A stretch of DNA of 64,000 nucleotides from Actinomycetota bacterium (GTDB lineage: Bacteria; Actinomycetota; Acidimicrobiia; Acidimicrobiales; Ilumatobacteraceae): the NCBI GenBank assembly GCA_026393475.1, contig JAPLAA010000008.1:1-64000 (forward strand). Direction: 5' to 3'. How positions within the stretch are numbered: the stretch's first letter is position 1; each line of letters starts with the position of its first letter. The notes under the pieces are model-generated. The model saw only the letters and a list, made by a program, of their open reading frames with translations, was not told the DNA's origin and searched no databases. The translations under genes were made by a program, and so were the position numbers. Below are positions 36,741 to 42,652 of this stretch, one piece after another.

Positions 36741-37978
36741 GGCCGTCGCTCATGAGCCGACACGGTAGGTCTGGGGCCGCTTCCGAACCCCACGCTTTGT
36801 TCGAGCGACCTGCCGTCCTCGCCGTCGAACAGGTGGATGCCATCGACATCGACCCCGAGGTGCAGCGGCTGCCACACGTCGAACGAGACCGACGACGCGG
36901 CGGCCACCACGATCGGCGCGTGGTGATCGTCGGCCGACACGAGACCGTCGTCGGTCGCCCGCACCGCCTCGGCACCGAGCGTGCAGTGGAGCAGTTGGTG
37001 CGGACCGAGCGTCTCGGTGAAGCGAGGGCTGACCGTCAGCGGGCCGGTCGCGTCGAGGTGCAACGCCTCGGGCCGCACGCCGATCACCACCTCGCGTCCG
37101 TGCAACGCCTCCGTCCCGCCGAAGCGACGCACCTCGTCGGCGTCGAGTCGGAGCTCGTGGTGCATCCAGCGCAGCACCACGCCGTCGCCATCGGCCACGG
37201 CCAGTGCACGCCAGGCGTTCATCGGCGGCGAACCGAGGAACTGCCCGACGAACAGATCGGCCGGGTGGCGATACAGCTCGTCGGGTGCACCGCACTGCAC
37301 GATCCGACCCCGCCGCATCACGGCGATCCGGTGGCCCATCGACATCGCCTCCACCTGGTCGTGGGTGACGTAGACCGTGGTGACGCCGACACGTCGCTGC
37401 AGGCGCACGATCTCGGCGCGCAGCTCCGTGCGCAGCTTGGCGTCGAGCTGCGACATCGGCTCGTCCATGAGGAACAGGTGCGGGCTCCTGATCAGCATGC
37501 GCGCCATGGCGACGCGCTGGCCCTCGCCGCCGGACAGCTGGCGCGGCCACCGGTCGAGCAGGTGGTCGATCGAGACGAGCGCAGCCGCCTCGCGCACCCG
37601 TTCGCGGATCGTCGCCCTGGGCACCTTCGCCAGGCGCAGCGAGAAGCCGACGTTCTCCCCGACCGTGAGGTTGGGATAGAGCGCACTGCTCTGGAACGTC
37701 ATCGCCACGTCGCGGCCGCGAGGATCGATGTCGTTGACGGCGACGCCGTCGATCAGCACGTCCCCCGTGGTGGGCGGCTCGATCCCGGCGATCAGGCGGA
37801 GCAGGGTGCTCTTCCCGCACCCCGACGGCCCGATGAGCACGAAGAACTCACCGTCGGCGAGATGCAGGTCGGTCCGCGCGACCGCCACGACGTCGCTGCC
37901 GTCGGACGCGCCGGTGCCGGTATCGCGCCGCTCTGCGCGGTGGACCTTGCTCACCCCTCGCAGCTCGACCGTCGACAT
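36737..37978 (-). CDS. ABC transporter ATP-binding protein (MalK/UgpC type)
   Basis: A 413-residue CUT1-type importer ATPase: Walker A IGPSGCGKST, Q-loop TFQSSALYPNLTV, signature LSGGEGQRVAMAR (the family usually has LSGGQRQRVA), Walker B LFLMDEPMSQLD, switch VTHDQVEAMSMG, then a C-terminal OB-fold regulatory domain (VVIGVRPEALHLD). It would energise carbohydrate or glycerol-phosphate uptake, but no permease or binding protein lies nearby; the next gene is DUF6204. ATG 37978 has GGAGG 5 nt upstream; GTG 37984 is the alternative. Confidence 0.88.
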   Translation of the reverse strand: MSTVELRGVSKVHRAERRDTGTGASDGSDVVAVARTDLHLADGEFFVLIGPSGCGKSTLLRLIAGIEPPTTGDVLIDGVAVNDIDPRGRDVAMTFQSSALYPNLTVGENVGFSLRLAKVPRATIRERVREAAALVSIDHLLDRWPRQLSGGEGQRVAMARMLIRSPHLFLMDEPMSQLDAKLRTELRAEIVRLQRRVGVTTVYVTHDQVEAMSMGHRIAVMRRGRIVQCGAPDELYRHPADLFVGQFLGSPPMNAWRALAVADGDGVVLRWMHHELRLDADEVRRFGGTEALHGREVVIGVRPEALHLDATGPLTVSPRFTETLGPHQLLHCTLGAEAVRATDDGLVSADDHHAPIVVAAASSVSFDVWQPLHLGVDVDGIHLFDGEDGRSLEQSVGFGSGPRPTVSAHERRP

Positions 37979-38074
37979 CAGCACCTCCGGCCGTCCGATC
38001 GCCGCCGACCCGACGCGGTCGATGGCGGTGCAGCCGTGAGCGTACGCCCCGCAGCACCTCGACGATCACGGCAC

Positions 38075-38127
38075 CCTGATCACCGTGCCTGATCACCGTG
38101 CCTGATCACCGCACCCTGGTCACCGCA
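38075..38127. repeat. 13-bp tandem repeats at the M24 gene stop codon
   Basis: CCTGATCACCGTG occurs at 38075 and 38088, CCTGATCACCG at 38101, and a variant, CCTGGTCACCGCA, at 38115, which holds the stop codon (38120-38122 on the complement). Confidence 0.8.
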
Positions 38128-39337
38128 ACAGCCGCTCCTCGAACGGGTAGTGGTTCATGACCTCCACCCCCGTCTCGGTGATCAGCAGCTGGTCCTCGAG
38201 CTTCACGCCCTGACCGCTCTCCGACGAACCGATGTAGCTCTCCACGCAGAAGACCATGCCCGGCTCGAACGCGTCGTCGAGCGGGTACGGCTGCCCCTCG
38301 ACGTGGAACGGGAGGTTCGGGTACTCACCGATCATGCCGAGCCCGTGGCCGACGCAGTAGTAGCGACTCGACCGGTGCTCCTCGGGCACCGGCCACGCGT
38401 TGCGAGCCACCTGCTCGAACGACACGCCCGGCCCGATCAGCGACACGTTGTGACGCAGCTGTTCGTGCGCGCGCCGGTACAGCTCGCGTTGCTCCGGGCG
38501 CCCGGGCCCGCCGCCGGCGAGGAAGGTCCGCGAGAAGTCGACCGAGCAACTCTCGAACGCGATCGCGTCGGTGTCGAGACACACCAGGTCGCCGTCGTCG
38601 ATCACCCGCGTGCCGCACTCCTGGAAGTACGGGTACGTGTTCGGGCCGCTCTCGAGCAGGCGGGTGGAGACGAGTTCGCCGTGCCCTGCGACGAGTGCAC
38701 CGATGAAGTGGCTCCACAGCTCGTTCTCGGTCATGCCGGGGCGCAGGGCCGTCTCCATCTGCCGCACCGCACCCACCGTGCGACGCATCGCCTCGCGCAT
38801 GTACGCGATCTCCAACGGCAGCTTCACCCGCCTCGCCCGGCTCATGAGCGCGTCGGCATCGGTGATGCGGAAGCCCGCAGTGCGGAGCGCGTCGACGGCG
38901 ACGAACGGGAAGCTGTCGACGGCGAGCGTGTCGACAGCGCCGAGGTGATCGCGCACGAGCGAGGCCACCTCGCTCGCCATCGCCGCTGCCTCGCCGGCGA
39001 GGAAGCCGTTGGCGCTGACATGGCTGAGGCCGTGCGCCGTGCGCACCTCGTCGATCGTCGGCAGACCGGCCGCCAGATGCTCGCCGCCGAGGTAGTCGAA
39101 CAGGATCACCGGACCGTCGGCGAGCACCAGCAGATAGCGCGCCGGGACGCAGAGGTTGAACACCGTCATGTTGGTCGCGCCGGTGATGTATCGGACGTTG
39201 AACGGGTCGCGCACCAGCATCACGGGGACACCGAGCGCCACCATCGTGCGCCGGGTGTTCGCCAACCGCTGCAGGTAGAGGTCGTGCCTCACGGCCGTGC
39301 TGTCGAGATCGAGGCCGGGTGGGAAGTCGAGCGTCAT
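38120..39337 (-). CDS. M24-family metalloenzyme, DddP-like metal site
   Basis: A 405-residue pita-bread-fold protein. The usual M24 DxG is replaced by LDTD, and the putative ligands are Asp255, Asp257, Asp267 (SVDFSRTF), His331 (VGHGLGM), Glu366 (FCVESYIG) and Glu381 (VKLEDQL). The 0/+2/+12/+76/+111/+126 spacing equals that of the DMSP lyase DddP as I recall it (D295, D297, D307, H371, E406, E421), and Tyr326 matches Y366. The residue at the DddP catalytic Asp377 is Gly337, so lyase activity is doubtful. It is otherwise annotated as an Xaa-Pro peptidase-like protein. It is leftward, upstream of the ABC ATPase unit. Confidence 0.82.
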   Translation of the reverse strand: MTLDFPPGLDLDSTAVRHDLYLQRLANTRRTMVALGVPVMLVRDPFNVRYITGATNMTVFNLCVPARYLLVLADGPVILFDYLGGEHLAAGLPTIDEVRTAHGLSHVSANGFLAGEAAAMASEVASLVRDHLGAVDTLAVDSFPFVAVDALRTAGFRITDADALMSRARRVKLPLEIAYMREAMRRTVGAVRQMETALRPGMTENELWSHFIGALVAGHGELVSTRLLESGPNTYPYFQECGTRVIDDGDLVCLDTDAIAFESCSVDFSRTFLAGGGPGRPEQRELYRRAHEQLRHNVSLIGPGVSFEQVARNAWPVPEEHRSSRYYCVGHGLGMIGEYPNLPFHVEGQPYPLDDAFEPGMVFCVESYIGSSESGQGVKLEDQLLITETGVEVMNHYPFEERLLR

Positions 39338-39444
39338 GCATCGGAAGCTAGCCAGCCCGTGCTCGAGTCACCGGCTGATCGAGTTGAACCGGCCTGCTCG
39401 AAGCCCGAGCCTCATCTGCTGAGCAGGCCTCTATCTTCCTGTCG

Positions 39445-39822
39445 ATGAACGATCTCATCGAGGACGACCCCGCGCGACTCGCGGTGTACGGGACGCTCGC
39501 TCCCGGTCGACCCAATCACGGGCAACTCGAACACCTCGCGGGCCGGTGGTTCTCCGGTTCGGTCCGCGGCCGGCTCCACGAGGCCGGGTGGGGCGCAGAT
39601 CTCGGGTTCCCCGGACTCGTCCTCGATGACACGGGAGACGTCATCGAGGTCCAGATCCTCGAATCGGACCACCTCAGGACCGAGTGGCCTCGACTCGACG
39701 AGTTCGAGGGACCCGGCTACCGGCGGGTCGTGGTGAGTGCCAACACCGCTGGTGGCTCGGTGTCCGCCTACATCTACGTACTCGCCGACGGAGGGGAACT
39801 CAGCCCCGCTTCAGATCGGTGA
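39445..39822 (+). CDS. gamma-glutamylcyclotransferase-like (AIG2-like) protein
   Basis: A 125-residue protein with the GGCT fold: LAVYGTLAPGRPNHGQLEHLAG, GRLHEAGWGADLGFPGL, and LDEFEGPGYRR, whose Glu is the expected catalytic acid, then a Tyr-rich strand AYIYVL. It may act on gamma-glutamyl-amine-type substrates. It overlaps the convergent HicB-like gene by 23 bp. Confidence 0.8.
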   Translation: MNDLIEDDPARLAVYGTLAPGRPNHGQLEHLAGRWFSGSVRGRLHEAGWGADLGFPGLVLDDTGDVIEVQILESDHLRTEWPRLDEFEGPGYRRVVVSANTAGGSVSAYIYVLADGGELSPASDR

Positions 39823-40009
39823 CGATGCCCTGACCGGCCGACGAATCCTCGAGGTACGGCGCCGTGGCCTCGGCCAGGTTGCGCAACGCCTCCGCCTGCG
39901 TCTCGCCCTCCGACGTCGTACCCGTCTCGGGGTTCAAGGCGCTGAAACCCCCCTCGGGCGCGGCCCACAGGACGGCTGTCAGTTCGACGGCGTCTTCGGG
40001 GGCGGGCAT
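39800..40009 (-). CDS. HicB-like small protein without HicA partner
   Basis: A 69-residue protein (ELTAVLWAAPEGGFSALNPETGTTSEGETQAEALRNLAEATAPYLED) with the UPF0150/HicB partial RNase-H fold: a GGF turn, a T-x-GET strand and the helix EALRNLAEA. HicB antitoxins pair with HicA, and none is adjacent. The last 8 codons (GIVTDLKRG) share 23 identical bases with the YbaK remnant at 40534-40556, so its end may have been rewritten by recombination. A GTG at 40015 is an alternative start. Confidence 0.6.
   Translation of the reverse strand: MPAPEDAVELTAVLWAAPEGGFSALNPETGTTSEGETQAEALRNLAEATAPYLEDSSAGQGIVTDLKRG
39807..39829. repeat. 23-bp direct repeat flanking the GNAT gene (copy 1)
   Basis: The 23 bases at 39807-39829 (beginning CGCTTCAGATCGG, ending ACGATGCC) are identical to 40534-40556. 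Copy 1 is the 3' end of the HicB-like gene and copy 2 the 3' end of the YbaK remnant. Confidence 0.85.
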
Positions 40010-40062
40010 GGGCACATCTCATCGCCCAACACCTTCGATCGCAAGGTTCGTAGGATCCGCCG

Positions 40063-40530
40063 GTGATCACCGTCGAACCCGCCACGAACCATGACATCGC
40101 CAGGCTCGTCGAGCTCGAAGCACGGCTGTTCCGTGAGGACGCCGGCCGATACGAACGGTTCGCCGACGTCACGTGGCCAGGTCGAGAAGGCCACGAGGAC
40201 TTCGTCCAGTTGCTCGGCAACCCGTCGGCACTCGTGCTTCGCGCGAGGACCGACCGGGCGACCGTCGGGTTCGCGGTCGGGTATCTCCAACACTCGTCAC
40301 CGACCAGGCTGCCCGTCATGTACGGCGTGCTGCGCAGCCTCTACGTCGAGCCGTCGCACCGGAACGCAGGGGTCGGAAGCCAGCTCATCGCGGCGTTCAT
40401 CGAGTGGGCGAGGGCGAACGGCTGCGCGGAGGCCCACGTCGAGAGCTACGCCGCCAACGACGGCGCGCAGCGGTTCTACGCCCGCCACGGATTCGAAGCC
40501 GTGAGCGTGTCGAGAGCGCTCACGCTCTAG
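40063..40530 (+). CDS. GNAT-family N-acetyltransferase
   Basis: A 155-residue acetyl-CoA-dependent acetyltransferase: N-terminal MITVEPATNHDIARLVELEARLF, the beta4 strand LRSLYVEPSHRNAGVGSQLI (the V-x-P-x-x-R-x-x-G-x-G motif A) and AHVESYAANDGAQRFYARHGFEAV (motif B). It starts at GTG 40063. The substrate is unknown. It is flanked by 23-bp direct repeats, and its TAG stop overlaps the stop of the remnant on the opposite strand. Confidence 0.88.
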   Translation: MITVEPATNHDIARLVELEARLFREDAGRYERFADVTWPGREGHEDFVQLLGNPSALVLRARTDRATVGFAVGYLQHSSPTRLPVMYGVLRSLYVEPSHRNAGVGSQLIAAFIEWARANGCAEAHVESYAANDGAQRFYARHGFEAVSVSRALTL

Positions 40531-40704
40531 CTGCGCTTCAGATCGGTGACGATGCCTTGGCTCGCCTCGACGAGTTTGTGGGGTTCGATGCCGAACACGT
40601 CGTGCCATGTGCCGGCGGCCGCCCACACTTCGGGGTACTGCAGCAGGTCGCGGTCGATGAACACGCGCAGCGGGGTCCTGTGCCCGAACGGCGGCACGCC
40701 ACCG
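40527..40704 (-). pseudogene. 3' remnant of a YbaK/EbsC gene
   Basis: The complement encodes GGVPPFGHRTPLRVFID, then LLQYPEVWAAAGTWHDVFG and KLVEASQGIVTDLKRS, which is the last ~58 codons of the intact gene at 41893-42372 with few changes. Homology stops abruptly at 40704 and no start or N-terminal domain is present. Together with the intact copy it forms ~175-bp direct repeats around the lipase-like gene. Confidence 0.85.
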
Positions 40705-40726
40705 CTGTGATGTGAACTTCGTCGGC

Positions 40727-41839
40727 TCAGTCACCCCGGATGCGAGAGAACCACTCCTGCACGAGCGGAACTGCGTGGTACACCACCGAGCCGTGGTCGA
40801 ACTCGCCGACGGCGACCGTCTCGACGTTCCCACCGCGTCGGCGCATCTCCTCGGCACCGAGCAGGGCGTCATCGGGACTGACGTCGACGTCGGCGTCTCC
40901 GTAGAACAGACGAAGCGGAGCGCGAGGTGCCCACCCGACCGCTTCGTTCTCCTCCAACGCACCTCGGAACCACGAGTTGCCGCCTGCGAGGTAGTCGTCC
41001 ACCCACCCCTCACGGAACATCGGGCGCGGGGTCGGAGGGAGCCGGCTCGCGATCTCGTCTCCCGAGTGCAGACCGTCGAAGAGCTCGTCGACCAACGTGG
41101 CCGCGTCGTCGGAGAGCAGCGACTCGAGGGGTCGGCCGTAGGCGCGGGCGTAGGAGTGCGCGACATACGCGAGGTACGTGCTGTGGCTCGGCGCTCGCCC
41201 CTCCAACGCCCACGGAAGTGTGACGTTGGCGAGGTCGAGAGGCGGTGCGATGCTCGCCACGGCCAGCACCTCTGCCTCGTCGATCGGAGCGGCCTCGAGT
41301 GCCCGCTGGAGGACCGCCACTCCGTGCGCCCCCTGCGAATAGCCCACCAACATCAACCGAGGGCTCCAGTCGATGCCCTCACGTTCGCAGTAGGACGCCA
41401 CGGCGCGAACGAAATCGGTCGCCGCATCGACGGTGGACACCGTGTGCATGTACGGGTGATACGTGTCCGACGTGCCGAGACCGATGTAGTCGGGCGCAAG
41501 CAAGAGGTGGCCGCTGCCGGCGAAGACTGCGGAGACCAGAAGGCCCACGAGACCACCGGCCGACGGAGCTTCGGATCGTGTCGGATTGGTGCCGTTCAAC
41601 CACATCACCGACGTGCGCGCCTGGTGGCGCCGCGGGATGCCGAGGAGCCCGGTCGCCAACTGCGGCTGCCCACCGAACTCGGTCCAGTACGTGACCCGGT
41701 GGAGCACGACGCCGTGATGTACCGGGAACCGCCGCGGGATGCGGGCCACTCGTTGGGCGACCCGCAGCTTCAACGCCGAGTGGGCCCCCAGCCGCTCGAC
41801 CGACACCAGAACCCCTCGTGCACGTTCGTCGGTCGTCAC
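40727..41839 (-). CDS. secretory-lipase-like (CAL-A-type) alpha/beta hydrolase
   Basis: About 370 residues from GTG 41839 (VVTTDERARGVLVSVERLG). LLLAPDYIGLGTSDTYHPYMH and the elbow LVGYSQGAHGVAVLQRALEAAP are characteristic of the fungal CAL-A/LIP family and its bacterial relatives; the acid is in YGDADVDVSPDDA and the histidine in FDHGSVVYH. No signal peptide is visible, so it may be intracellular. It lies between the intact YbaK gene and the YbaK remnant, suggesting it arrived or was rearranged by recombination. Confidence 0.8.
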   Translation of the reverse strand: MTTDERARGVLVSVERLGAHSALKLRVAQRVARIPRRFPVHHGVVLHRVTYWTEFGGQPQLATGLLGIPRRHQARTSVMWLNGTNPTRSEAPSAGGLVGLLVSAVFAGSGHLLLAPDYIGLGTSDTYHPYMHTVSTVDAATDFVRAVASYCEREGIDWSPRLMLVGYSQGAHGVAVLQRALEAAPIDEAEVLAVASIAPPLDLANVTLPWALEGRAPSHSTYLAYVAHSYARAYGRPLESLLSDDAATLVDELFDGLHSGDEIASRLPPTPRPMFREGWVDDYLAGGNSWFRGALEENEAVGWAPRAPLRLFYGDADVDVSPDDALLGAEEMRRRGGNVETVAVGEFDHGSVVYHAVPLVQEWFSRIRGD

Positions 41840-41892
41840 GACCCAACCGTAGTGAATGGCGCGAGGCCTGGGCTCCGCCGACCGGCGGCGGG

Positions 41893-42372
41893 TCAGGCCT
41901 TTCTGAGCTCGGTGACGATGCCCTGGCTGGCCTCGACGAGTTTGTGGGGCTCGATGCCGAACACGTCGTGCCAGGTGCCGGCCGCGGCCCACACCTCGGG
42001 GTACTGCAACAGGTCGGGGTCGATGAACACGCGCAGCGGGGTCTTGTGGCCGAACGGCGGCACGCCACCGATCGGGTAGCCGGTGGTCTCGCGGACGATG
42101 TCGGCATCGACGCGGGCGCACTTCGTGCCGCCGGCGGCTGCGGCGAGCTTGCGCTCGTCGAGTTGGTTCGACCCGCTCACGTAGGCGAGCACGATCTCAC
42201 CGTCGACACCGAAGATGAGGCTCTTCACGATCTGGCCGACGTCGACCCCGATCGCCGCGGCCGCGTCGGCGGCGGTCTTGGCTCCCTCGGCGTATCGCCT
42301 CGGTTCGATCGAGAGCCCGAGCGCCTCGGCGGCGCTGACGACCTTGACGACGTTGGGGTGCAGATCCGTCAC
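41893..42372 (-). CDS. YbaK/EbsC-family aminoacyl-tRNA deacylase
   Basis: A 159-residue protein that would hydrolyse mischarged tRNA (YbaK removes Cys from tRNA-Pro). It has the family's KSLIFGVDGEIVLAYVSGSNQLDERKLA with the catalytic-pocket Lys, the VRETTGYPIGGVPPFG loop and LRVFIDPDLLQYPEVWAAAGTWHDVFGIEPHKLVE. It starts at GTG 42372. The 3' ~175 bp are duplicated at 40527-40704. Confidence 0.9.
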   Translation of the reverse strand: MTDLHPNVVKVVSAAEALGLSIEPRRYAEGAKTAADAAAAIGVDVGQIVKSLIFGVDGEIVLAYVSGSNQLDERKLAAAAGGTKCARVDADIVRETTGYPIGGVPPFGHKTPLRVFIDPDLLQYPEVWAAAGTWHDVFGIEPHKLVEASQGIVTELRKA

Positions 42373-42484
42373 GACGTCCGAACCTATCGGGAGCTCCGAA
42401 CGCGGCGCACGCTCCGGCGACGCATCCGGCCTCCAGACATGACACGTTCGCGTTGCGACACCGGAAATCCGCCTCTAGTCTTGC

Positions 42485-42613
42485 CGACGAAGGGGAGTAT
42501 CCCTCAGCACCGTGATCGTCAGTACGGCGTCCGGGTCTCACGACTCGAACACCCGGGCACGGTGGTTCGCCGAGCGCAACGAAGCGCCGGTCGAGCGGGA
42601 GAGACCTTCGGTA
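42485..42613 (+). promoter_or_regulatory. yybP-ykoY (Mn2+) riboswitch
   Basis: The leader of the P-type ATPase gene contains GAAGGGGAGTATCCC at its 5' end and GCGGGAGAGACCTTCG at its 3' end, the two conserved loops of the yybP-ykoY manganese aptamer. P1 is CGAAGG (42488-42493) with CCTTCG (42605-42610); CCGGGT/ACCCGG and CACCG/CGGTG form inner stems. CCTTCGGT (42605-42612) can alternatively pair with ACCGAAGG (42634-42641), which contains the Shine-Dalgarno. Manganese-stabilised P1 would therefore free the ribosome site, an ON switch acting on translation. Confidence 0.82.
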
Positions 42614-42652
42614 TCGACACTCGAACGAGCACGACCGAAGGACAACCCACAC

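Noticed and set aside
40727..42121. N-terminal extension of the lipase-like protein through the YbaK region
   Set aside because: The extra residues are an out-of-frame reading of the ybaK gene; GTG 41839 begins the conserved protein.
42512..42652. N-terminal extension of the P-type ATPase from an upstream GTG
   Set aside because: It would translate the riboswitch aptamer. The ribosome site at 42637-42642 supports the start at 42653/42656.
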